Shown here one piece after another: positions 20,842 through 31,261 of a DNA stretch of 64,000 nt. How positions within the stretch are numbered: position 1 is the first letter of the stretch; every line of letters starts with the position of its first letter. The stretch comes from Sporisorium sorghi. Taxonomy: Eukaryota; Basidiomycota; Ustilaginomycetes; Ustilaginales; Ustilaginaceae. The stretch is from positions 18,857-82,856 of the forward strand of contig JALCCG010000071.1 of the NCBI GenBank assembly GCA_023212695.1. The letters are read 5' to 3'. The notes beneath the pieces are model-generated. The model was not told where the DNA came from, did no database searches, and worked only from the letters and a program-made list of their open reading frames with translations. Both the position numbers and the translations under genes were made by a program.

Positions 20842-23800
20842 ATGGTCACCTCGGCTGCTTCAGCCTGGCTTTTTGCCGCGCCATCACAGGCCGACCGTGA
20901 CCAGGCCCTTACCGCTCTTCGCATCGCTCAGCCCGTCGCTATCCTCTTGATCGCTCTAGCATCGGTGCTGATCGAACCATCAAAGGCGTTTCTAGCCCAC
21001 CTCTTGCATCCGCGCCGCTCCGACTATGAACAGCTGCGTGCAGAGGCCGACGACAATGAACCAACCGAGCGCGACGAGCCACCACAGCCCACGCCAGTCA
21101 TCGTACCTGTTCGATTACGGCGCCGTCTCCTGACGCAATCCACACAGCTCGGCTTGGCTGCCACTTTTTTCGCCTCGGGCGTCCTCATCATCCTTCGCGC
21201 CGTGCTGCCTCCCAAAGAGTGGCAGCCTGACCTCGATCTGTGGGGTGCCGTCGATGTTCAAGCCCTCGGTGGACTGCTCGCTTGGGGATCCGTGGTCATC
21301 GCTGCTTTGTGGGAGGAAAAGGTGCGAGGTAGGGGCAAGTACGGCAGAGGCAAGTCAGCTTGGTCCGTCACCGCAGGCTCTGCTACCGACATTTGCCTGC
21401 TCGTCCTCTGCATGGTCTCGAAACGGCGCCGCGACTTGCCTCACACCAGTCCATGGTCTATCGCGCAACTCGGCCTCATCATCCTCCGCCTTTTGCTCTT
21501 TTACCCTGTCCTCATCCTCGCCCTCTCATGGGACCGCGTCCGCTTTGTGCGCGCTGCCGACCTTGCCAACCAGGCCGCCGCAGCTGCCAATCCGTCCTCA
21601 TCGCAGCCACGCTCGGCTCCTCCTGCAAGCGGCGAGTCGACAGGTCTTCTCCAAGCGCCAGGCAGCTCCACCACGCCATCATATGGCGCCACCGCAACCA
21701 ACGGCAACGCGACTCAAAAGTCGACCGCCGCCAACTCGGGCACGCAGACTCCCAACCGCGATCCAAACGCCTCCATGGGTCTCACCGTCGCTGCTGCACC
21801 ACCTCCGCCTACTTTCAAGACCTTCCTCTACCGCATTCGCTTCCTCTTCCCTTACCTCTGGCCCTCCAAGTCGATCAGACTCCAGCTCACCGCAGTCGTC
21901 TGCGTCGGCCTCCTCTTTGCAGCACGCGTCGTCAACTTTTTCACGCCGCTCGCTCTCGGAAAGCTCGTCGACGACCTCTCCACCGGCGCTTCCCCTTGGG
22001 CAGATATCTTCGTCTACTCGGGGCTCAAGATGCTCCAAGGTTCCGGAAGCTTGCTCAGCGTGCTTCAGGCTATCCTTTGGGTACCTGTCGAGCAGTACTC
22101 GGACCGCATGATGAGCATGATGGCCTTCGAGCATCTCCTCAACCTCAGCATGTCGTTCCACACCAAGAAGAAGACCGGCGAAGTGCTCAGGATCCTCGAC
22201 CGCGGCAGCGCCATCAACAATTTCTTCCAGTACCTTCTCTTCAGCCTGCTGCCCGTCTTTATCGACATCTTTGTCGCCATGATCTACATGACACGCACCT
22301 TCAGCCCCGCCATCGGTGTTTTGCTCTTCGTCGTCATGGTCGCCTACACCTGGACTAGCGTACAGCTCACCTCGTGGCGTACGGGTCTCCGTCGAGCCAT
22401 GAACAACAAAGATTCCATCTGCCGTGCCATCTCTGCCGACGTGCTCATGAACTGGGAGACGGTCAAGTGTCTCAGTGCCGAATCGTACGAAGCCGAGCGA
22501 TTCCGCAGTGCTCTGCAGGACTACCAGAAGGCCGAGTTCAAGGTGATTGGAAGTCTCAACATGCTCAATATGGTGCAGAACCTCATCTTGGCGTTTGGCA
22601 CCCTCTTCGCCATCATGCTCGTTGCTGGTAGTGTCGTTCGTGGCGAGACCACCAGCTCCGAGTTTGTCGTTTTTGTCACCTATCTTCAACAAGTCTACCA
22701 GCCGCTCTCGATGCTCGGCACGCTGTACCGCGTGGTGCAGCAAAACCTCGTCGACACGGACAAGCTCATGACGCTGCTCGAGGAAAAGACCGAGGTCAAG
22801 GATCTGCCCGACGCCAAGGACCTTGTGGTCACGGACGGTGTCATCGAGTTCCAGGACGTGCGCTTCTCGTACGACGGCAAGGTCGAGGCGCTCAAAGGTT
22901 TGAGTTTCAAGATCGACCGCCACTCGAGCGTTGCGCTGGTCGGAGAGTCGGGCGCGGGCAAGTCGTCGGTGTTGCGCCTGCTCTACCGCTTCTACGACAT
23001 TCAGTCGGGTCGTATTCTGATTGATGGCCAAGATATCCGCCATGTGACGCAGCACTCGCTTCGACGCGCTATCGGCGTAGTGCCTCAGGAACCTTCGCTT
23101 TTCAACAACAACATCCGCACCAACATCCTCTACGGTGATACCACGGCGTCGGACGAGGCGGTAGAAGCGGCCGCACTAGCTGCGCAGATCCACGATCGCA
23201 TCCTGAGCTTCCCTGAAGGCTATGACACGGTGGTCGGCGAACGTGGTGTGCGCCTGTCCGGTGGTGAGAAGCAGCGTGTCGCCATTGCGCGCACCATCCT
23301 CAAGAACCCGCCCATCTTGCTGCTCGATGAAGCGACTTCGGCACTCGACAGCCAGACCGAGCGTCAGCTGCAGTCGGCGCTCAACAACCTCATGCAGGGT
23401 CGATCGAGCCTGACGATCGCGCATCGTCTTTCGACCATCATCAACTGCGACCTCATTATCGTGATGGACGCGGGCCGTGTTGTGGAGGTGGGCTCGCATG
23501 CGGATCTGATCGCCAAAGGTGGGATGTACAGCAAGATGTGGGAGCAGCAGATCAAGACGCAGAAGGAGCAGGAGGCGGCTGCGGCTATGCAGGAAGCGAT
23601 GCGCGAGGCCGAGGTGGAAGCTGGAGCAAACAAGGATGATGGCAAGCAGCACAACGAGTCGCAGCCGGGCTTGCTCGGGATCGTTCCGCCTGCTGTCACG
23701 GGCGAGCCAGAGAACCCGCTCAAGGGTGCAGAGGCGGTCAAGGATGCAAGTGCCACCGCTGCTGCTGCTACAGAGCCGGTTAGTGAGACGCAAGAGCAGA

Positions 23801-24012
23801 CCACCGCAAGCCATACGAACGGCAGCAATGGTCTGCTCGCCGTCGAATCAGCGCAACCCGCCAAAGGCAGCCAGAGTGGATCGAGCTCGCCGTCGGGCTC
23901 GGACCTCGCCAACAGCCGCACCTTGAGTAAAGAGGATAAGAAGAGGCTGCAGAACCGCAAGAAGAACTCGAAGCGGCGTGAAAAGGAGAGGCAGAAAAAG
24001 TCGAGTGGGTAG
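20842..24012 (+). CDS. HMT1-type ABC half-transporter (ABCB6 / heavy-metal tolerance family)
   Basis: 1056 aa from the ATG at 20842 (MVTSAASAWLF). The frame is open further upstream only because it passes through an A-tract and is rejected there. An N-terminal membrane domain (TMD0, hydrophobic segments from about 25 to 240) precedes a type-1 ABC exporter membrane domain (about 345-640) and one nucleotide-binding domain: Walker A GESGAGKSS near 699, Q-loop VVPQEPSLF, signature LSGGEKQRVA near 806, Walker B ILLLDEATSALD near 826, H-loop IAHRLSTI. This plan is that of fission-yeast Hmt1 and ABCB6. Hmt1 sits in the vacuolar membrane and confers cadmium tolerance; the substrate here is inference. 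The C-terminal ~150 residues are Ala/Glu/Ser-rich and end in a strongly basic KKRLQNRKK/KRREKERQKK tail. Confidence 0.92.
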   Translation: MVTSAASAWLFAAPSQADRDQALTALRIAQPVAILLIALASVLIEPSKAFLAHLLHPRRSDYEQLRAEADDNEPTERDEPPQPTPVIVPVRLRRRLLTQSTQLGLAATFFASGVLIILRAVLPPKEWQPDLDLWGAVDVQALGGLLAWGSVVIAALWEEKVRGRGKYGRGKSAWSVTAGSATDICLLVLCMVSKRRRDLPHTSPWSIAQLGLIILRLLLFYPVLILALSWDRVRFVRAADLANQAAAAANPSSSQPRSAPPASGESTGLLQAPGSSTTPSYGATATNGNATQKSTAANSGTQTPNRDPNASMGLTVAAAPPPPTFKTFLYRIRFLFPYLWPSKSIRLQLTAVVCVGLLFAARVVNFFTPLALGKLVDDLSTGASPWADIFVYSGLKMLQGSGSLLSVLQAILWVPVEQYSDRMMSMMAFEHLLNLSMSFHTKKKTGEVLRILDRGSAINNFFQYLLFSLLPVFIDIFVAMIYMTRTFSPAIGVLLFVVMVAYTWTSVQLTSWRTGLRRAMNNKDSICRAISADVLMNWETVKCLSAESYEAERFRSALQDYQKAEFKVIGSLNMLNMVQNLILAFGTLFAIMLVAGSVVRGETTSSEFVVFVTYLQQVYQPLSMLGTLYRVVQQNLVDTDKLMTLLEEKTEVKDLPDAKDLVVTDGVIEFQDVRFSYDGKVEALKGLSFKIDRHSSVALVGESGAGKSSVLRLLYRFYDIQSGRILIDGQDIRHVTQHSLRRAIGVVPQEPSLFNNNIRTNILYGDTTASDEAVEAAALAAQIHDRILSFPEGYDTVVGERGVRLSGGEKQRVAIARTILKNPPILLLDEATSALDSQTERQLQSALNNLMQGRSSLTIAHRLSTIINCDLIIVMDAGRVVEVGSHADLIAKGGMYSKMWEQQIKTQKEQEAAAAMQEAMREAEVEAGANKDDGKQHNESQPGLLGIVPPAVTGEPENPLKGAEAVKDASATAAAATEPVSETQEQTTASHTNGSNGLLAVESAQPAKGSQSGSSSPSGSDLANSRTLSKEDKKRLQNRKKNSKRREKERQKKSSG

Positions 24013-24837
24013 AGTACCAACATCTTGCTTGCTATTCACATTTCACACTCTCTTTCACTGCTCTCTAACAAGATGAACATTTCAGGTACAATCAGGGTTG
24101 TTGCATGTGCTGGTGTGAGTGTGAGGAGCTGAGGAGCGTGCAGAGCGAAGGAGAATTCAGGGTCTCCTGGAGAGTAAGCAGTTCGTCGCGTTGTGTGTGC
24201 TGCTGCGCCTTACCTCATTTCCAAAAATGGAAAATCGTCGAAAAAAGAAAACTCGGGGCACGGACACGCACGCAACAATAATCTCTGCAGCGAAAGCTGA
24301 GCCTCAACGGCGTTCTGGAAGCAGCCGCTGCAGGAAAAGACGCGGCGCAGCCAAGAGTCGAGTCGAGAGGACAGCTTTGTTTCAAGCAAACCTCCGCGGG
24401 TTGGCAATCGACCATCACTCTTTTCATCGCAACAACGTCGACATTGTTCGGTTTCCCCTTTCGTCTCGTTCGGAAAGGCTTCTCCAGTCGAATCTGGGTC
24501 CGTGGATTTGATCTCGTCCATCGCGACTGTCCTTCATTACTCCACTTCACTCCAATCGACGGTCGACAATCTACGAACGCGCGCGCGCGTCAAGTCAAGG
24601 CTCAGTTTGCACGTCATCGCTCTCTCGACACCATCATCTAGAAGCAACACAACTTGCCCTTCGCCGTCGCATCTGCACATCAACGAGCTCCACTCAAGGT
24701 CAGCTCAGCACCGGATTTGACCCACGTCCGCGGCAACTGCCTTCATTCGTAACCAATCCGGACACGCTCTTCTAACCGCACACCAGCCGAGATAGGATAG
24801 CAAACATCCGTCATCGGCGCGACGCCTCGAGTCCACC
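24013..24837. other. Intergenic upstream of the DUF2408 gene
   Basis: 825 nt. Contains an A/G-rich patch (24236-24252) and an alternating CG run at 24580-24591. No gene or RNA recognised; the frames present are short and in several registers. Confidence 0.4.
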
Positions 24838-27267
24838 ATGTCGAGCATGTCAAGCATCCCGCACGAGGAGCTGCCCATCCTCGAGGCGCTTATCAACATC
24901 CGCAACAGGCTCACAGCATTGAAAAAGGACAGCTCCGAGTTCATCAGATCGCACGATGTCCAGCAACTATATCAGCAGGTCATCAAGCAGGTCACCAAAC
25001 TCAACGCCGTGCGCGACGAACAGCAGGCCAACGCACAGGCTTCCAGCAACGCCAGCTCCACCTCGGACCACCACGAACAAGCCGATCAGTCCGACGCCAA
25101 CGGTATCGACGACTCGCCCGTCCTCCAGCAGAATCGCGTCGACACCACACTCAACGACGTCTTTTCGTTGCTCAGTCTCTTCTTCCTCACCATCGGCCGC
25201 AGTCGAGAGAGTCCTGCCACTTTCTCTCAGCTCAGCTGTATGAAGCAGTTGCTCGATCATTTGCAAGAGTCGGGCATCTACACCGAAGCCGATCTGCAAC
25301 CTTTCGGATCGCGCTTGTCCGAGCTGCGAGAGATCATTCGCAGGGACAGCGAAGGTGGTCGTCATCCACCCCAGCTCACCAAGCTCATGACGCGCAAGCT
25401 CGAGGCGTGCGAGAAGATGGTGCGCAAACTCGAGGGAACGCTCAAGGTGCTTTCCGTCGAGCTCGTACCCATCCACCAGAAGATCATCTCGATTCGTCGT
25501 CAACTCGCCGCAGCAGCAGCCAAACCCAAACCGGCGCGAGCAGAGATCAAGCAGCTGCAGGAAGAGCTGCGAAAGATCGATGCAAAGCGCGTCGATGGCA
25601 AGTTCTTGGGTCCCGGTGGCAGCTCGGTCCCCGCTGGTCAAGCGATTCTCGTCGGTCTCTTAGAGGAGTGCTTCGAAATTTGCCACGACATGACGGTGCG
25701 CAACGACGAAGTGCCCATGACGCTGCAGCCCATCTACGACCGACTCGTCGAGATCAAGTCGCAGCTCGAACATCTCGTTTTGACACATCGATGGACGCTG
25801 CGAGAGACCGATCTGTGGAACTATCAGGTCACGCTGAAAGAAATCGACCGATTGCGCGTCAATGGCAAGTTTGTCGACTCGGAGGGCAAGCAGCCCGAAG
25901 GCCAGCTCGTGCTCCTCTACCTGCTGCGTCGATGCTACGGTCTCATCTACCGACTCGTCGCGTCGTCCGAGCCCATCTCGGAAGAGCTCATGCCCATCAG
26001 CAACAAGCTCTCCACCGTATCCAAGTGCCTCAAGGAGGTCTCCAAGTACGGCGGCCCTTTTACCATGCGCGATCTGTATCCGTATCGCTTGGCACTCCAC
26101 CAAATCGACGGCATGCGCAGCAAGGTGCTCGACAAGGACGGCAACGACACCGGCGTGCGCAAATGGCTCGGACGCGACGGCAGCGTTCCCGAGGGTCAGG
26201 CCATCCTGCGTGCGCAGTACGAAGAGGTGGAGCAGACCATCGAAGAGATGCTCAACCGCGAGGATGACGACGACGATGACGAGGAGGAAGACATTTGGGA
26301 CGGCGACACTGCATCGAGTGCCAGCCAGTCGGGAACAGAGTCGGCTGCATCGGATAGCGAGGACGATGACGGAGGACCGTCGGCCGACATGGTTCGACAG
26401 GCTTTGATGGCGCGAGGAGGACCCATGATCGGCATGGCTCCAGTAGACCAACCCGCTACGGCACCCAACTCGGCCATGCCATCCGCGGCGCCGTCTCGAA
26501 ATGCCAGCTACGCAGGTAGCTTGACACGTGCAGACAGCGGATCCGGCAGCGGGTTTGCGGCCATGACGCCGCTCTCTCCAGTAACGAATGTAGCTCCCGC
26601 TGCACCCACCCCCGCCGGCCACGGCAGCGTTTCCAGCTCGAGCACTGCGACATTGCATGCTGTGCCTCTAGGTGCTCCAGCTGGATCAAAGGAGCCCACA
26701 GCCGCTGCACCCGTCCCTGCTGCCGCCTCTCCTTCGATCGCAGCCAAGTCGGAAGTCGACTCGACCGCGGCGTCGGCATCGTCTTCGACGGCGACGGCTT
26801 CGGGTGTGGCAAGTCCTGTTCCTGCCGGCGTCGCCTCGCCTACAGCATCGCAGATCCGATCGCAAAAGATTGGACGCGATTTCCGTGACGGTGTCGGTGA
26901 TCTGACGGGTCTCAGCTCGCGCTCTCCGCCTGTCAACGTGGCCGACGGCAAGACCGCCTCGCTCAGCGCCCTTGTGCAAGCCACATCCACGCCGCCCCTG
27001 TCGGCATCCAGTGGTCCATCACCAGCGACGCTGCAGACGCTGCAGACGCAGCCGCCGCCGCAAGAGGTCGAGCTGCTGCCGGCCGGAGCGGCTCCGCTTG
27101 CGATTCCTACGCCGGGCATTTTGGAGGAGCAGAAGCGATCCGGGCCCGCGATGGGGACGCAGATTGACGCTCTCGCTCAAGGGTTCCAGGGCACTTCGAT
27201 CAATGATGTTCTATCGAGTTCGGTGGGCACTACGGGGACCGCGACGGGTAGCAATGCGACTGGGTGA
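24838..27267 (+). CDS. DUF2408 protein, Cub1 (YPL260W)-like
   Basis: 809 aa, single exon. Residues about 1-470 are a helical region with two related modules, marked by RKIDAKRVDGKFLGPGG, SSVPAGQAILVGLLEECFE, IDRLRVNGKFVDSEGKQPEGQ and VRKWLGRDGSVPEGQAILR. The repeated D/N-G-K-F...P-x-GQ element is typical of DUF2408, known from yeast Cub1, which has been linked to proteasome and DNA-damage phenotypes. An acidic run (EDDDDDDEEEDIWDGD) closes it near 480. The last ~300 residues are Ala/Ser/Pro-rich, low-complexity and probably disordered. The start is the first ATG, followed by a second Met at residue 4. Family assignment is good; function is poorly known. Confidence 0.8.
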   Translation: MSSMSSIPHEELPILEALINIRNRLTALKKDSSEFIRSHDVQQLYQQVIKQVTKLNAVRDEQQANAQASSNASSTSDHHEQADQSDANGIDDSPVLQQNRVDTTLNDVFSLLSLFFLTIGRSRESPATFSQLSCMKQLLDHLQESGIYTEADLQPFGSRLSELREIIRRDSEGGRHPPQLTKLMTRKLEACEKMVRKLEGTLKVLSVELVPIHQKIISIRRQLAAAAAKPKPARAEIKQLQEELRKIDAKRVDGKFLGPGGSSVPAGQAILVGLLEECFEICHDMTVRNDEVPMTLQPIYDRLVEIKSQLEHLVLTHRWTLRETDLWNYQVTLKEIDRLRVNGKFVDSEGKQPEGQLVLLYLLRRCYGLIYRLVASSEPISEELMPISNKLSTVSKCLKEVSKYGGPFTMRDLYPYRLALHQIDGMRSKVLDKDGNDTGVRKWLGRDGSVPEGQAILRAQYEEVEQTIEEMLNREDDDDDDEEEDIWDGDTASSASQSGTESAASDSEDDDGGPSADMVRQALMARGGPMIGMAPVDQPATAPNSAMPSAAPSRNASYAGSLTRADSGSGSGFAAMTPLSPVTNVAPAAPTPAGHGSVSSSSTATLHAVPLGAPAGSKEPTAAAPVPAAASPSIAAKSEVDSTAASASSSTATASGVASPVPAGVASPTASQIRSQKIGRDFRDGVGDLTGLSSRSPPVNVADGKTASLSALVQATSTPPLSASSGPSPATLQTLQTQPPPQEVELLPAGAAPLAIPTPGILEEQKRSGPAMGTQIDALAQGFQGTSINDVLSSSVGTTGTATGSNATG

Positions 27268-27910
27268 GGCGGAGAGGTGTAGCAGGTTCTTGTTTTCTTT
27301 CATTGTCACCCTACACACCATTCAGATATCAATTATAATTCATGGACTCTTGTTGCTTCTCGATGGTGTGACGCTTGCTTGATGCTCGGTGTAGGTGTTT
27401 GGGATGGTTTGAGAAGCAACGAGTCCTGCGAGCTTTGCGGGGTTGCCAGCGTGAGGATCAAAAGTATCCGTGCGAGCGAGCCTGGAAGAAGAGAGAAAGA
27501 TCAGGCAGAATCACAGACGAGCGATCAGCGATCTGAAAATGAAAAACAACAGAAAAATTGGATTCGCCGTCTCAATGCCATTGAGAAGGATCTCCATTGA
27601 GCTTCTTCTTCTCTCAAACACCACTTCAAGACACATACATCCCAGTCTAGCTCAACAAGCTAGGAGCCAGCCTAAGGATACCCTCCAAGGACATGCTGTG
27701 ATCGAACCAGCTTTCTCGATGCCTCTGTCTCTTTTCCTGGACAGCAGCAGCAGTTGATCACCAGCCGTTGTCACTGCATCGACTTCATTTGCGGTTGTCG
27801 TCAAAGCTTATTGTTGCTTCTGCTGTGTCATACTCTCATTTCAACAGTCGTGTCCTGCACGATCCCACACAGGCATTTTGTCCGCTTCATAAAGTGCTGA
27901 CGAGGAAAAC
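27268..27910. other. Intergenic upstream of the nucleoporin gene
   Basis: 643 nt, somewhat A/T-richer than the flanking genes, with no repeat longer than a few units and no recognisable coding signal. Confidence 0.4.
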
Positions 27911-29908
27911 ATGGGCCCATCTCGACACACACGAGCAACAGCGGCAGCCTCAGCTTCGGCTGGCGCTTCGTCCAGACGCAATGACGAATCCGCAACTTCT
28001 TCTTCCGCTTCCCCTTCCAAAACACCAGTGCGACCTTCACCATATGCGCGTACACCGACAAAGCCATCCTCGTCCTCCGCATTCACTCTTGGTCCAAGCA
28101 CGCCTACGTCGCGCACCAGCTCGCCCATGATGCTGCGCGAGATCTTTAGCATGATCAGTCCCTTCCGAGGGCTTAGCAGGGCACGTCGCTCGGCTGCTTT
28201 TGGAGCGGCTGATGAGAGCGATGCGGATCAAGACATGCCGACCGTGGCTGTCGATCAACAGCTTGGGCAGACGTCGAAGCTCGACAATGTTGAAGAGGAC
28301 GATGCTGACGCCGACGATGCTGACGATCGCATGATCGAAGACATGGAGCAGGGAGGCTCTGTCGTTGATGTTTCAACACCATCGCAGAAGGCGCAGAGAA
28401 ACCAGCTGGAAGTTCCCGCAAACACAAGCTCGGCTCCTCGATCACCAAGTCCTAGGCCGCGCTCTTCGCTGGCTGCACCGCCTAAACCACTCCCTTTGGC
28501 CGACAGCTCGCTCGTCACTCCTGGTCTTCGTCGTCAATTCGCACAAGCGCCATCGACCGCCATCTCGTCGACGCCTGGCCCATCCACATCCTATGCGCCT
28601 CCAACACAGACCAGCCCCGTGTCGCGCAACTACGACCTGCTGGCTCGCTTCTTTTCCGAAAAGCAACGAGGCGGACAGGGCGGACTCACCGAGGTCGAGG
28701 TCGAAGGCTGCATCCGACTGATCGAGGAGAGCATGGCTTCAGGGCGCAATCTCGAGTCCGAGTTTGCAGGCAGCGCTTCCCATCACGGTCGATTCATGCC
28801 CTCGGTGCAGACGAGCGGCTTTGCTCCTTCCTCTCGAGCCAGCAGCATCGCGCCTCCGGCCATACCATCGTCGCAGAGCATGAACACTCTTTTTCATCCC
28901 GGTACCAGCCGACTCCCCGCGTCCTCGAGCACGTACTCGTTCCTCGCGCCTCGCGCGCCTGCTCCGCGAACTGTGTTCGGCGCGGCACCCTCGACCACTC
29001 GAAGGCGGCCTATCTATCTCGGTCCGGGCATGAGTGGACTCTCGCTCAACCGCCGCAGGCCTGTGGTGGCGAGCGCATCGCGCGCGGCCGCGCTGGCAAA
29101 GACGACTTCCCAAAGTTTCATGCCGAGGTCCAGCACGGATCCCAATCTCGCTGGACTTGCTAGGCAGACGAACGATGCGCAAGAGGTGTCTGATCGAGCT
29201 GAAGAGGCCAAGCGCCGTCGTACCGGTGTTGACAATGCCAACGCTGCCTCTTCCACACCAGCTCGCGGTGCGACTTTCGAACAGACGGTCCAGTTCGAGC
29301 CTGCCTACGAGAAGGAAGCCCGTCAGAGCAGCCTCCTTGCCAAGGACATTGCTGCTTCGTCCTCGTCGACCAATGGAACGTCTGGTTCGCCCTTGAAGCG
29401 AGCTGCTCCGTCGGTAGAGTTGCCAGCAACCAAAACGAGTCCGCCCAAAGCAACCACGCGCACCGCCAGTGCGATCCAAGACATCCTCAAGACGACGCCG
29501 CCCGTGCGTCCCTCGACCAAACCCGAGCTCGTCAACCCCTACCAGTCCGCTGCACCCTTGGCTGCCAAGAGCAAGTCGTCGGCCGAGGTCGATTCTGGTA
29601 AAGAGACGTCAGTCCGCCGCTCGGCGCGCGCTTCTATGCTCACGCGTGCCAAGGCGAGAGAGACGGCCAGAGCTGCGGAGAAATCGAGTCCGCCCAAGGA
29701 GTCGGTGCTGGACCTCATCGAGCGTACTGCGCCCAAGACGATCAGCAAGCGGAAAGCGACGACCGGGGCTGCGGATGAGCAGCAGAACGGCAGCAAGGCT
29801 TCCGCGCCCGAAGCAGTGGCGGATCGAGCGTCGGAGGAACGCAAGCTGCAAAAGACGGAAGAGGTGCAGCGACGGCTTGAGGCGCTGAACAAATCCAAGA
29901 GCCAGCCA

Positions 29909-29940
<32 letters not shown>

Positions 29941-31261
29941 ATCGGAACACAGTGCTGCGAAGCCCGCTGTTGCCGACGCCAAATCGACCAAGGTGTCTGC
30001 GAATCTGGTACCTCCGCAGTACACGGCGACGAAGCCCAAGAAGCCTTCCCCGCTGTCGGCTGCTTTCCAGGCGCCCGACTCGCCCAGTTCGGATTCTGAG
30101 ACGACTGCTGCACCAGTGCAACCGCGCAGTCCTGCCATTTCTCAACCGAGCTTCAGCTTTGGCGGTCCTGCTGCTGCCGCCAAGCCGGCGACGCCTTCGA
30201 CGGGATTCTCGTTTAGTGCGCCCAAGCCTGCAAGCAGCTCGGGTTCGGTTACAGCTTCGGCGCCAGCTGCGGTTCCGTCGTCCGGTGGGTTTTCGTTTTC
30301 GCAGCCGGCGCCCGTGGCTGCTAAAGCAGCGTCGAGTGCTGCACCAGCGAGCATGCCCTCGTTCTCGTTCAGCCCGGTGGCGGGTGCACCGGTGCAGTCG
30401 AAGCCGGTCGCCAGCACTGGATTCAGCTTTTCAGCTCCCTCCGCCACCTCTTCGACGTCGACTTCGAGCGCAAGCAACAGCACTAGCACCATTGCGCCGT
30501 CGCCGTCGCAGTCGCAATCGCAGTCGAGCTTGGTGCGCAGCCAGGTGCTTGCGGAAGACGCTTCATCGCTGCCAAAGTTTGAGTGGCAAGTGCCTGCTGT
30601 CTCGGCTACTAGTGGGCACGAAAAGGCTTTGTGGGACGAGATCAAGTCGGTGGCGCAGGCGGCGCTGCCCAAGTTTGACTTTATCTACGATGTCGAGACG
30701 TCGAGCGATGGGTATGGGAAGGGTTCGAGTGGGAAGGCCGTTGCGCCTAGCGGTGGGTTTGGGTTTTCTGCGCCGGTGCAGGCGTCGACTGCGACTGCTC
30801 CCGCTGCGGAGCCTGTCACCGCTGCTCCTGCTGCTACCGTTACGTCGAGCGATACTGCCCCCGACGACGCCTCTGCTTCCGACGACGCAAGCAAACCCCA
30901 AACCTCCGGCCTGCTCGGCGAAGGCGAAGGCGAAGAGTCCGAACAGACCCTCTTCGAAGTCCGTGCCAAAATCTGGCGGCTCGACATGGAGACCAAATCC
31001 TGGAAAGACCTCGGCGTATGCATCGCCAAGATCAAACACGACTCGACCACGGGCAAACACAGGCTGCTAGCGCGCAACGAGGCCAACGGCAAGGTCGCGG
31101 TCAACTTCATGACGTACAAAGGGCTAAAGAGCAGCCTGGACAAGACAGTGAATGCGTTCTTGGGTTTCGACGGGAAGGAGCCCACGCAGTACAGGATGAA
31201 GGTGAAGACCGAGGACAGCGCGCGCGAGTTCAAGCAGGTGTTGGAGCGCGTGGCGGCGTAG
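27911..31261 (+). CDS. Nup2-like FG nucleoporin with C-terminal RanBP1 domain
   Basis: 1116 aa, single exon. The C-terminal ~105 residues are a Ran-binding (RanBP1) domain: TLFEVRAKIWRLD, WKDLGVCIAKIKHDS, GKHRLLARNEANGKVAVNF, AREFKQVLERVAA. Before it, about residues 745-960, are FxFG-type repeats (FSFGGP, FSFSAPKP, FSFSQPAP, FSFSPVAG, GFGFSAPV) spaced by Ser/Ala/Pro linkers. A polyQ run of 11 codons lies at 29909-29941. Residues 72-90 (SPMMLREIFSMISPFRGLSR) look like an amphipathic helix of the kind that binds the inner nuclear membrane in yeast Nup1/Nup60. FG repeats plus a RanBP1 domain is the Nup2/Nup50 plan, acting at the nuclear basket in importin-alpha recycling. The Ser/Pro/Ala-rich middle is probably disordered. 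Confidence 0.87.

Noticed and set aside
21679..23055. 458-codon open frame on the minus strand
   Set aside because: Antisense to the HMT1-type transporter, including its Walker A region; a codon-bias artefact.
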